62,126 nt of DNA, from the IMG/VR virus record IMGVR_UViG_3300034103_001401, positions 1 through 62,126 of that record; one strand, 5' to 3'. Of the stretch, positions 36,211 through 45,040 are shown in pieces (position 1 is the stretch's first letter; each line of letters opens with the position of its first letter). Origin of the DNA: a virus. The translations under genes were made by a program, and so were the position numbers. Under the pieces are notes generated by a model, which saw only the letters and a program-made list of their open reading frames with translations, ran no database searches and was not told the DNA's origin.

Positions 36211-38886
36211 ATGAAAATACTATTTATAGCTCCACATTTATCTACAGGCGGCGCTCCACAATATCTACTTAAAAAAATTCAGTTGTTGAACAATCAACAT
36301 GAAATATATTGTGTAGAATATAGTGACATTACAGGTGGTAAATTAGTAGTTCAAAGAAATCAACTAGTAGAATTGTTGAAAGAGAAATTAATTACACTAG
36401 GTGTTAATAAATTCGATTTACTAGATCTAATTCAAAAAATTAATCCAGATATAATCCATTTCGAAGAAATGCCAGAATTTTTTTGTGACATTAATTTGGC
36501 AAAACAAATTTATAATAAAAATAGAACTTATAAAATAATTGAAACTTCTCACGATAGTAGTTTTGAAGCTAAAAATAAATTATTTTTTCCTGATAGATTT
36601 GCTTTTATTAGTGAACATCAAAGAAAAACATTATCTTGTTTAAACGTTCCTATTACAATAGTTGAATACCCAATTGAGTACAAGAAAAAAAATGATAGAA
36701 CCCAGTCTTTAATAAATTTAGGATTGGATCCAAACAAAACACACTTTTTAAATGTAGGATTATTTACAGCTCGTAAAAATCAAGATGAAATTATTAATTA
36801 TGCTAAATCTCTTTTACACGAAAATGTTCAGTTTCACTTCGTCGGTAATCAAGCAGACAATTTTAAGTGGTATTGGGAACCTTTAATGAAAGAATTTCCG
36901 GCTAATTGTAAATGGTGGGGTGAACGCAAAGACGTTGATACTTTTTACAATGCAATGGATGTATTTCTATTTACTTCAAAAGGCAACAATCATGATAAAG
37001 AAACAAGTCCACTTGTATTACGTGAAGCTATAGGGTGGGAAATGCCAATATTGATGTATAATTTGCCAGTTTATTGTGGTATGTACGATAAATATAAAAA
37101 TATTTCCTGGTTAAATGAAGATACTAATGACAACCTTAATTTGATTAAATCAAAAGTAATAAGCTCAAACGTTTCAACTTTAATAAATTTTGATGACATA
37201 TTCGATGTTAACTTTGAACCACAACTGAACAAGTTCAATTTTAATTATAAAAAATCTGACAGTGCTTTTTATTATGTGGTTTTCAAAGACATTGATTCTA
37301 ACGCATCAATGTATTATTATAGCGCCAACTTTGCAAATAATAATTGGATGTGGTCTATACCAATTCCAATACACGCATATTCATTTATCGATCAACCATC
37401 GATGAGAGGTGTGAAAATAGAAGTTTATGATAAAGATAAAAAATTGGTATCTTATAAAGACCTATTTATAAAAGATGTTCCGAAGACAAGAACAGTTGTT
37501 TTAGATACTATAGATCCATTTGATTGTTTGTTTAATAATTACAATGAAATGTTTGTACACAATAGATACGATTGTTTTCAATTTGAAAAGTATTTGGATA
37601 TAGTTTTAGACGTAGGAGCCAATTCCGGGTTATTTACAAAATTGTGTTTGCAAAAAGGAGCAAAACGAGTATTTTCTATTGAACCAAATAATAAATGTTT
37701 ACAAAATTTAAGACATCTTACTCGAAATGATAGTAATGTAACTGTAATAGATAAAGCTATAGCAGGTGAACGTAAAAAAATAAAGTTTTACATAACAGAC
37801 GATAATTCTACGATTGGTTCCATATTCGCAGATCATTTGAAAAATGAAACACATTCTATTCGTGAAATAGAAGTTGATTGTATTACTGTGGACGATGTAA
37901 TTAATGATTATAATTTGCCAAAAATAACAATGTTGAAATTGGATGTCGAGGCAGCGGAATATGAAATTTTGCACTCGCTTGGAGAATCAACTTTTAAAAA
38001 GATAGACTCAATATTAGTCGAATACCATGATAATTTTGATAAAAGGGTGATTTCTTTGGTTAAACATTTAGAAAAGTTTGGATATAATATATCAGTTGTA
38101 CAAAATCAAGCTTCTCTTATAAAGGAAGACTTTAAAGACAATTATGTAGATTTTCACAATGGTACAATTTTCTTTACCAAGACAGTCGATCCTCTTAAAA
38201 TTAAATTAGTACATTTACAAACAACTCTAAATGATGACAGGGAAGTTGCTTCAAGAAAGTCGTTGGAGTCTTTAAAACAATATGGTGTAAATTACGTATT
38301 ACATACAAATGAATTATATTCAAGCTTACCACCGTCACACAATTGTAGAAGACCACATGATGTATCATTAACAAAACAACATAATGATTCTCTGACAGCA
38401 GCTCATTATGGGTGTTTTGAATCGTTCAAGTTGGGAATTTTAAGTGAATTTGATGACGATTTGGATTACATAATTTTATGTGAAGGAGATTGTTTATTGG
38501 AAGTGGATTTAACGGATTTTATTAAAACTATAAAATCTCTTGATGAAATACTAAGAAAAGAAAACATCGATTATTTTTCGTTTGGGGATACAAAGACACT
38601 TGATACTGGAATTTTACAATCTAACATAGTATATAAACCTGAAAATCAAGATATGTGTTATGTAACTGATAGAATTATAGGTTTACAATGTATTATGTTT
38701 TCAAAACGAGTACGTAAAACGTTATTTGAATATTTGAGAACGGCTAAGTGGGACGCCGCCGACATATATTTTAACAATTTTAGTTGGGAAAAAAATGTAA
38801 AACGTGGTATACTAACTGAGAGACTTGCCACACAGTGTGACGGTTATTCTATTTTAGATAAAACTTATAAAACATTTATAAAATAA
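36211..38886 (+). CDS. trifunctional glycosyltransferase / FkbM methyltransferase / glycosyltransferase
   Basis: An 891-residue protein with three parts. Residues 1-330 form a GT-B (GT4-like) glycosyltransferase: MKILFIAPHLSTGG, FISEHQR, HFLNVGLFTARKNQ, and SPLVLREAI. Residues 345-425 form a small beta domain also seen in the protein at 42846. Residues 430-630 form an FkbM methyltransferase with D467-VGANSG-473 (SAM loop) and MLKLDVEAAEYE. Residues 655-891 form a third domain with ILCEGDCLLEVD, similar to GT-A/GT25-like transferases. It probably adds a sugar and methylates it, on a glycan of the virion or host surface. It begins the island, 8 bases after gp47-46. Confidence 0.8.
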   Translation: MKILFIAPHLSTGGAPQYLLKKIQLLNNQHEIYCVEYSDITGGKLVVQRNQLVELLKEKLITLGVNKFDLLDLIQKINPDIIHFEEMPEFFCDINLAKQIYNKNRTYKIIETSHDSSFEAKNKLFFPDRFAFISEHQRKTLSCLNVPITIVEYPIEYKKKNDRTQSLINLGLDPNKTHFLNVGLFTARKNQDEIINYAKSLLHENVQFHFVGNQADNFKWYWEPLMKEFPANCKWWGERKDVDTFYNAMDVFLFTSKGNNHDKETSPLVLREAIGWEMPILMYNLPVYCGMYDKYKNISWLNEDTNDNLNLIKSKVISSNVSTLINFDDIFDVNFEPQLNKFNFNYKKSDSAFYYVVFKDIDSNASMYYYSANFANNNWMWSIPIPIHAYSFIDQPSMRGVKIEVYDKDKKLVSYKDLFIKDVPKTRTVVLDTIDPFDCLFNNYNEMFVHNRYDCFQFEKYLDIVLDVGANSGLFTKLCLQKGAKRVFSIEPNNKCLQNLRHLTRNDSNVTVIDKAIAGERKKIKFYITDDNSTIGSIFADHLKNETHSIREIEVDCITVDDVINDYNLPKITMLKLDVEAAEYEILHSLGESTFKKIDSILVEYHDNFDKRVISLVKHLEKFGYNISVVQNQASLIKEDFKDNYVDFHNGTIFFTKTVDPLKIKLVHLQTTLNDDREVASRKSLESLKQYGVNYVLHTNELYSSLPPSHNCRRPHDVSLTKQHNDSLTAAHYGCFESFKLGILSEFDDDLDYIILCEGDCLLEVDLTDFIKTIKSLDEILRKENIDYFSFGDTKTLDTGILQSNIVYKPENQDMCYVTDRIIGLQCIMFSKRVRKTLFEYLRTAKWDAADIYFNNFSWEKNVKRGILTERLATQCDGYSILDKTYKTFIK

Positions 38887-38887
38887 T

Positions 38888-39517
38888 ATGGCACAAGGTG
38901 TATATAAAATAACAGAGGAATTTGAAGAACAACTAAGTAAGTATACAGGTGCGCCATACGTAATTACGGTTGACAACGCATCCAACGCTATATTTTTATC
39001 ATTAATGTATGAAAATGTTAAAGATCAAACTATAACAATTCCATCAAGAACCTATCCATCGGTTCCATGTGAAATCATTCATGCGGGTGCGAAGGTTAAA
39101 TTTACTCCGGTAGAAGGAAAAACTATTAAAGGAGCGTATCAACTTGCACCTACAAAAGTATGGGATGCCGCATTAAGATTTACACACAACATGTATATTA
39201 AAAATACTCATATGTGTATATCTTTTACAGGTCCATACAAACATTTCAAGTTATCTAAAGGCGGCGCAATTTTAACAGATAATTATGATGCACATTTGTG
39301 GTTTAAACGAGCTCGTTATAGTGGTCGTAGAGAATGTTCGTATCATACTGACAACTTTGATATGTTGGGTTGGAATTTTTATATGATGCCTGAATTGGCA
39401 GCTCGTGGATTACTTATGATGAATCAATTTTATAATACGGATGGAACGCCTAAACATAATGAGGATTTAGAACTCCCATATCCAGATTTGTCAAAATTTG
39501 AAATTTATAAACAATGA
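38888..39517 (+). CDS. short DegT/DnrJ/EryC1-family aminotransferase
   Basis: 209 residues compared with roughly 360-400 for full DegT enzymes. The PLP domain features are present: an N-terminal YVITVDNASNAIFLSL, W92-D93-AAL (position of the cofactor-binding Asp), and SFTGPYKHFK with K118 in the catalytic-lysine position before GGAILTDN. The C-terminal small domain is absent. Full-length relatives transfer an amino group to a keto-sugar nucleotide. Whether the short form is active, needs a partner, or is a remnant is unclear. ATGA overlap with the formyltransferase implies coupled expression. Confidence 0.7.
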   Translation: MAQGVYKITEEFEEQLSKYTGAPYVITVDNASNAIFLSLMYENVKDQTITIPSRTYPSVPCEIIHAGAKVKFTPVEGKTIKGAYQLAPTKVWDAALRFTHNMYIKNTHMCISFTGPYKHFKLSKGGAILTDNYDAHLWFKRARYSGRRECSYHTDNFDMLGWNFYMMPELAARGLLMMNQFYNTDGTPKHNEDLELPYPDLSKFEIYKQ

Positions 39518-40185
39518 ACATATTGGTCATATGCGACAACAATATGGTGTTGGAAAAGATTGAAGGTATCTTTTTGAAAAACAAAGAACGATATCAGTAT
39601 CAATACGTTATCACAAGCAGTGACCAGATATGTTTTGATGATTGTATTAATCGTTATGATTTGATAATATCAGCACATTGTAAAAAGATCATACCATCAA
39701 AAGTTATTAACAATGTAAGATGTATAAACATACATCCAGGCTATAATCCTATTAATCGTGGTTGGTTTCCACACATATTTTCTATTGTCAACAAACAAAC
39801 TGCTGGTGCAACAATACATCTGATTGATGATAAAGTAGATCACGGTCCTATCATTGCGAGAAAGTCGGTTAATATAGAAACGACAGATGATTCATACAGT
39901 CTATATCTCAAAATACTAAAGTGTGAGTTTGAATTGTTTGAAGAATATTTTGACTGTATAATCAACAATACGTGTTCTACATTTATGCCAGAGAGTGAAG
40001 GTAATCTAAATAAAAAGAAAGATTATGAGATGTTGCGTAAGTTGGATTTACAAAATGTTGATACTCTTGAGAATCATATCAATCTGTTGAGATCATTGAC
40101 TCACGATAATTATAACAATGGATATTTTGTTGATGGTGATGGTAACAAGATATACTTGAAATTGAAACTGGAAAAAGAAACATGA
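39514..40185 (+). CDS. formyltransferase (sugar N-formyltransferase-like)
   Basis: A 223-residue protein of the methionyl-tRNA/sugar formyltransferase fold. N72-I-H74-PGYNPINRG and V-D109-H-G-P-I supply the N-H-D catalytic set that transfers a formyl group from N10-formyl-THF. The R-G-W-F-P segment and linkage to an aminotransferase favour an amino-sugar substrate over Met-tRNA, as in N-formylated O-antigen sugars. It lacks the C-terminal tRNA-binding domain of Fmt. Together with the preceding gene it suggests an N-formyl amino sugar on the final glycan. Confidence 0.75.
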   Translation: MNILVICDNNMVLEKIEGIFLKNKERYQYQYVITSSDQICFDDCINRYDLIISAHCKKIIPSKVINNVRCINIHPGYNPINRGWFPHIFSIVNKQTAGATIHLIDDKVDHGPIIARKSVNIETTDDSYSLYLKILKCEFELFEEYFDCIINNTCSTFMPESEGNLNKKKDYEMLRKLDLQNVDTLENHINLLRSLTHDNYNNGYFVDGDGNKIYLKLKLEKET

Positions 40186-40343
40186 ATAACAATCCAAAAG
40201 TAGCTGTATGTTTATGGGGAACAATGCGATCACCCAATAGTTGTCTTCACACATTGTATAAAAACATCATAGAACCATTTGATGTTATCGCTGGCACACC
40301 TGCTAAATTTATTAAAAAAAGAAAGAATATATATTTGTCATGA
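40182..40343 (+). pseudogene. 53-residue chimeric remnant: transferase start joined to hexapeptide-acyltransferase end
   Basis: ATG at 40182 (ATGA with the formyltransferase), TGA at 40341 (ATGA with the next gene). Residues 1-34 (PKVAVCLWGTMRSP...KNIIEPFD) look like the beginning of a sugar-transferase-like protein. Residues 35-53 (VIAGTPAKFIKKRK) look like the C-terminal end of hexapeptide-repeat acetyltransferases (V-x-A-G-x-P-A-K-x-I-K-K-R). The two halves belong to different families, which points to an in-frame deletion that fused the start of one gene to the end of another. It remains translatable, so it may be an inert remnant or a small peptide that only preserves coupling. Confidence 0.6.
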
Positions 40344-42076
40344 AACTGAGTGTTATAATTCCGTGTTTTAATTTTAAAAACTATATAGAAGAATGTATAG
40401 ATTCAATATTAAATCAAAATGTTAATTTTGATTTCGAAATTATTGTTAGAGACGATTTTTCAAATGATGGAACTCAAGAACTTTTGATAAAAAAATATTC
40501 GAATAATTCCAAGGTTAAAATATTACTTCCTGATGTTAATATAGGAGCCGTTAATAATTTAAATATTCTATTAGAAACCGCAACAGGAGAATATGTTGCT
40601 GTTTTAGACGGCGACGATTATTTATCAGATACGAACTATTATCAAAGAGCAGTAGACTTTTTAGATTTAAATAAAACATATTCATTATATTGTTCTGGGT
40701 ATAGATATTTTGAAAATAATAAATTTAATCCAGAACATGGATTTCTTACAGGTTTAAAAACAGAAATTCATTTGCAAGACATGTTTTATACAAATTATGT
40801 TAGTTTTGGTAGAGTATTTAGAAACTATAAAAACATAATAAAAAACTGGATGGAAGAATTACCGTATCCAGATTGGGCAATAAATTGTGAAATACTGGTA
40901 CACGGACCAGCAAAATGTGATTTGAATCATTGTGTTGGAGTTTATAGAATTACTAATACAGGAATGATTACAGCTTTTGATGAAGATACCAAAAGAAAAA
41001 AACACGATGAAACATTAAATGAGATTAAAAAACGATATACAAATCGAACAATATCAATCATAGATTGTTTTGTTTATAAGAATGAAATAAAAGAAAAATT
41101 AATTTTAGCAATTGAACGTTTAAGAAAATTGGGGAAAGATATATTTTTAATTACAAATACTACTGTAGATAAAGATATTAGTTGTTTAGTAGATTATATT
41201 TTTTATGATTCTAATAATAGATTATTTACAAATGATAAATACGTACACAGTGATATTGTGTTTTATAAATCTATGGGGTGGTTTTCTATCAATGAAGTAG
41301 TGCCACATTTACAAAGGCATGGTCTTTCTGTATTAATAAATATATTTAGATCACTCACGATTGTTAAAACACTTGGTTATACTCATTTTCAAAGATTTGA
41401 AGTAGATGATTTGTTTGGAGAAAAATCTTTGGACTGGATAAAACAGGTGGATGTAATGTGTTTTAATGAAAAAAAGAGAGGGTTATTTTATATAAATAGA
41501 AATAATACTCCGCCCGATTTTTCATTTCATTATTACTACTGTGATATAGAATACTTTTTGAACAAATGTCATAATATTTTCAGAGAACGTGATTATGATG
41601 AATTCATTAAAAAATATAACAATAATAATACTTTTATTATGGCAGAAGAATTCATGTATTTAAACTTTCACGATTCAGAAGACGTAATATTACGTGATGG
41701 ACATTTGATGTTTCAAGATTTTTCGGATACTATATGGAATACCGAGGTATCAACATGTAATTTGGAAAAGAAATATAATTTTTGTTCAACTAAAGTTTAT
41801 ACAAATTGTAAAAAAGATGAAAATGGCAATTTTATTGAACAAAATAATTATGTATTGTTATCTTATAATTACTCTGATTATATACGATCAAGAAATGTAG
41901 TAATAAAATTAGACGACAATACAGAATACACTGTTTATCAAAGTTTAGGTGGTAGAGATAGTTGGACATTTGAATATATTCCAAAAAATATAAAATCTAT
42001 TGGGGTTTTTGAAAATGAAAAGTTAATTTTTACAGAAGAAATTACAAAACCAAAATCAATAATTTATTTTAACTGA
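40340..42076 (+). CDS. bipartite glycosyltransferase (GT2 N-terminal domain)
   Basis: A 578-residue protein. Residues 1-225 form a GT2 GT-A fold with SVIIPCFNF, ATGEYVAVLDGDDYL (D90-G-D92-D93 binds the metal and sugar nucleotide). Residues 230-470 form a second, unrecognised transferase-like domain (SIIDCFVYKNEIKEKL, FEVDDLFGEKS). The last 90 residues form a beta domain (YTVYQSLGGRDSWTF). It probably builds a glycan step of the island. Overlaps its neighbours by ATGA and by one base, so it is expressed with them. Confidence 0.8.
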   Translation: MKLSVIIPCFNFKNYIEECIDSILNQNVNFDFEIIVRDDFSNDGTQELLIKKYSNNSKVKILLPDVNIGAVNNLNILLETATGEYVAVLDGDDYLSDTNYYQRAVDFLDLNKTYSLYCSGYRYFENNKFNPEHGFLTGLKTEIHLQDMFYTNYVSFGRVFRNYKNIIKNWMEELPYPDWAINCEILVHGPAKCDLNHCVGVYRITNTGMITAFDEDTKRKKHDETLNEIKKRYTNRTISIIDCFVYKNEIKEKLILAIERLRKLGKDIFLITNTTVDKDISCLVDYIFYDSNNRLFTNDKYVHSDIVFYKSMGWFSINEVVPHLQRHGLSVLINIFRSLTIVKTLGYTHFQRFEVDDLFGEKSLDWIKQVDVMCFNEKKRGLFYINRNNTPPDFSFHYYYCDIEYFLNKCHNIFRERDYDEFIKKYNNNNTFIMAEEFMYLNFHDSEDVILRDGHLMFQDFSDTIWNTEVSTCNLEKKYNFCSTKVYTNCKKDENGNFIEQNNYVLLSYNYSDYIRSRNVVIKLDDNTEYTVYQSLGGRDSWTFEYIPKNIKSIGVFENEKLIFTEEITKPKSIIYFN

Positions 42077-42840
42077 TGAAAGCTTTAACTATAACATCTT
42101 GCAAAAGACCCGAACATTTTAAAAAAACATTAACATCTTTTCACAAATATTGCAAGGATAAAGATATAATCGATTTAATAATTTGGTATGACGACAATTC
42201 TAAATCGGAAGATCGTATCGAAATGTTAAAAACACTACTGGAGATTTTTGGCAATAAAAAAATTATTACAAACTTTTTCTCGGAAAATACTTTTAATACG
42301 AAAAAAAGACACAAGGAAATTATGAATTTGTGGAAAAAAGACATTTCAAATCTATCTATAGATTATGTTTTTCACACAGAAGACGATTTTGAATATGTGT
42401 CTGAGTTTTTTATCGGCGAAGCTATACAACTATTGAATGATAAAGAAGATGTAGCCTTAGTTGGTTTTTCACAAGAAAAAAGAGAAATTCCAAAAGAAGT
42501 AGGTGAAATTAATATTCAAGGAAATTTTTGGGAATGGTTTTACTTAAAAGATAGACCATTATGTGACGGATTATTTTTTGACGAGGTTATTATGAAAAAA
42601 AATCCAGATCTTTCTTATTGGTGTAAATATATCAATTGGCCATACTTTGGGTTCAGACCAGGATTACACGATGTAAAAAAATTAGAAAAATTAGAAAAAT
42701 TTGGCGAGGTTGATGGTTCTTTTGAACTTGAATTTGCGGTTAGATTTGCCAAATTATATAAAAGTTTTTGTCATGTTAATGAAATATGTAAACATATAGG
42801 GGACATAAGTGCATACGATTTAAATGTTTCTTCTAGATAA
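42076..42840 (+). CDS. GT-A glycosyltransferase (254 aa)
   Basis: ITSCKRPEHFKKTLTSF opens a GT-A fold of the GT2 type, and HTEDDFEYV near residue 100 is the metal-binding acidic motif. The second half contains WCKYINWPYFGFRPGLHD, seen in transferases for protein- or lipid-linked glycans. Target unknown. Starts on the last base of the upstream stop codon and is followed by the heptosyltransferase-like gene after 5 bases. Confidence 0.75.
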   Translation: MKALTITSCKRPEHFKKTLTSFHKYCKDKDIIDLIIWYDDNSKSEDRIEMLKTLLEIFGNKKIITNFFSENTFNTKKRHKEIMNLWKKDISNLSIDYVFHTEDDFEYVSEFFIGEAIQLLNDKEDVALVGFSQEKREIPKEVGEINIQGNFWEWFYLKDRPLCDGLFFDEVIMKKNPDLSYWCKYINWPYFGFRPGLHDVKKLEKLEKFGEVDGSFELEFAVRFAKLYKSFCHVNEICKHIGDISAYDLNVSSR

Positions 42841-42845
42841 ATTTT

Positions 42846-44948
42846 ATGAAAATAGTACAAGTACATCCTGGAATTTTACCAATTCCACCCAACGGTTGGG
42901 GAGCAGTAGAAAAAATCATTTGGGAATATAAACTTTCACTCGAAAGACAAGGGCATACATGTGATATATTGTATCTAAATGATATAGATCCTTCAAAATA
43001 TGATGTGATTCATATACACATGGCAAATCTAGCTTTAGAAGCACATCAGCGTGGAATGAAGTATTATTTTACTTGCCATGATCATCACACCTACATTTAT
43101 GGAAAAGACAGTTGGCTCTATAATCAAAATAGAGATGCTATGAAATATTCGGTTAAATCATTTGTACCTGCAAAATATCTAGTGGAATATTTTGATCTGC
43201 CAAATGTAGTATATCAAACTCACGGTGTTAATAATCAATATTTCGAATATGTAGATAAACCTTTTACAGGACACAAGTTGTTATGTGTTGCTAATAATGG
43301 AATTGGACATGATAATACACATGATAGAAAAGGATTTGGATTTGCTATTAAAGCTGCCGCTGAACTTGGTTTGCCTATAACTATAGCGGGTCCGTCTAAT
43401 AATAAAAATTTCTTTAACGCATTTGATTTTAAATATAATAAACTAACCACATTGTTTGATATAAGTGAAAAAGAATTGTTGGAGTTATATCAAAGTCATA
43501 CAATATTCTTACATTTATCAGATTTAGAAGCGGGACATCCAAATCTTACATTGTTAGAGGCTATGAGTTGTGGAATGCCTGTAATTGCGACACTGGAAGA
43601 TAATAATGAATTGTTAGGTTTAAAAAAGTCGTCGAGAAATGTAAATAGAGTAGTTGAAGATTTAAAAGAAGTTATACTTAACTATGAAAAATATAAAATA
43701 GATTCGATACAAACCGCGAAAGAAAAAAATTGGGATTTTATAATAAATGATATTGTAAAAAATTACACACCATATATGGATGAAGTTTTAAATTATATAT
43801 ACCGAATTACTGAAATAAGTTATAAACCGTCTTTAGAATCGTCGAATCAATTCAATATAGACTATAACAATGGTTGTAAAGTTGAAATTTTAGGAAATGT
43901 TTCTAAAAAGTATCATATATCTTTTATTGATAACGCTTCTAACGTTTGTTTATATGAAACCGAATTATCCAATAACATGTGGGCGGCAACTTCTATTAAA
44001 TATTTTGTTGACTATAGTATTAACGTAACAGATTTAGAAACAAATATTACATATGTTAATAAACTTGATTTTAAAGATCAACATATAAAAATTGTAAATG
44101 AATCACCGTCGCTCGGCGATTATATTGCGTGGGTGCCGTTTGTTGATTTATTTCAGAAAAAACATAATTGTATAGTAGACTTTTATACTCCAAATAAAGA
44201 TCTATTTAAAGAAAATTATAAAAACTTAAATTTCTATAATTATAATGAAAACATTGATCAAAAGTACGTAGCCACTTATAGATTAGGGTATTTTGATCCA
44301 ACTGATAGAGATTTATCACCAACTGACAATAGAACTATTAATTTACAAAAAACTGCAGCGGATATTTTAGGATTAGACTATAAAGATACACGCGCAAAAG
44401 CAGTTATTAAAAATAAAACTAGACCTTTAAATGAAAAATACGTTTGTATATCTACTGCATCTACAGCGGGCGCTAAACATTGGCAATATGACGGTGGATG
44501 GCAAAAAACCGTAGATTATTTAAATTCTTTGGGATATAAGGTAGTTGTTATACAAAAAGAACCACTCAATTATATGGATTTAAAACAGTTAAATAATGTT
44601 TTACATCCAAAAACCAATACACTAGATGAAGCAATTAATTGGCTTTTCAATTGTGAATTTTTTATAGGATTGGGATCGGGAATTAGTTGGTTAACATGGT
44701 CGTTAAATAAAAAAGTGGTATTAATAAGTGGGTTTTCTAAAAAATTTGCTGAATTTGAAACTCCATATCGGATTATTAATGAATCTGTGTGTAACGGATG
44801 TTGGAATAACCAGAATCATAAATTTAACCCAGGCGATTGGAATTGGTGTCCGGAACACAAAAATACAATTAGACAGTTTGAATGTACTAAACAGATATCA
44901 TTTGATATGGTAAAAGAACAAATTGACCGAGTTATACAAGAATTATAA
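42846..44948 (+). CDS. GT4 fused to a BAHT-like (TibC/Aah-type) O-heptosyltransferase domain
   Basis: A 700-residue protein. Residues 1-320 form a GT-B GT4 domain (HPGILPIPPNGWGAVEK; E-A-G-H-P-N-L-T-L-L-E-A-M). Residues 330-410 form a beta domain shared with the 36211 protein. Residues 415-700 match autotransporter O-heptosyltransferases: SPSLGDYIAWVPF, KHWQYDGGWQ, IGLGSGISWLTWSLNKKVVLISGF, then a cysteine cluster C649-x2-C652, C668, C680. In TibC the equivalent cysteines bind iron, and the enzyme puts heptose from ADP-heptose onto serines of 19-residue repeats. The host would need ADP-heptose. Possible target: the Ser-rich 19-residue repeats at 8383-8772 (inference). Confidence 0.82.
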   Translation: MKIVQVHPGILPIPPNGWGAVEKIIWEYKLSLERQGHTCDILYLNDIDPSKYDVIHIHMANLALEAHQRGMKYYFTCHDHHTYIYGKDSWLYNQNRDAMKYSVKSFVPAKYLVEYFDLPNVVYQTHGVNNQYFEYVDKPFTGHKLLCVANNGIGHDNTHDRKGFGFAIKAAAELGLPITIAGPSNNKNFFNAFDFKYNKLTTLFDISEKELLELYQSHTIFLHLSDLEAGHPNLTLLEAMSCGMPVIATLEDNNELLGLKKSSRNVNRVVEDLKEVILNYEKYKIDSIQTAKEKNWDFIINDIVKNYTPYMDEVLNYIYRITEISYKPSLESSNQFNIDYNNGCKVEILGNVSKKYHISFIDNASNVCLYETELSNNMWAATSIKYFVDYSINVTDLETNITYVNKLDFKDQHIKIVNESPSLGDYIAWVPFVDLFQKKHNCIVDFYTPNKDLFKENYKNLNFYNYNENIDQKYVATYRLGYFDPTDRDLSPTDNRTINLQKTAADILGLDYKDTRAKAVIKNKTRPLNEKYVCISTASTAGAKHWQYDGGWQKTVDYLNSLGYKVVVIQKEPLNYMDLKQLNNVLHPKTNTLDEAINWLFNCEFFIGLGSGISWLTWSLNKKVVLISGFSKKFAEFETPYRIINESVCNGCWNNQNHKFNPGDWNWCPEHKNTIRQFECTKQISFDMVKEQIDRVIQEL

Positions 44949-44998
44949 TAAAATAATAAAAGATATAATAAATAGTTTCATCTTCGATTTTTTTGTTT

Positions 44999-45007
44999 AT
45001 ATTTATA
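44999..45007 (+). promoter_or_regulatory. late-promoter-like box of the sheath gene, ATATTTATA
   Basis: 34 bases before the ATG, so the mRNA would have a leader of about 28 bases containing the Shine-Dalgarno AAAGGA (45025-45030). This is a different layout from the boxes lying next to the start codon. Confidence 0.6.
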
Positions 45008-45040
45008 GATTAAATATAACTTTGAAAGGATATTAAAATT

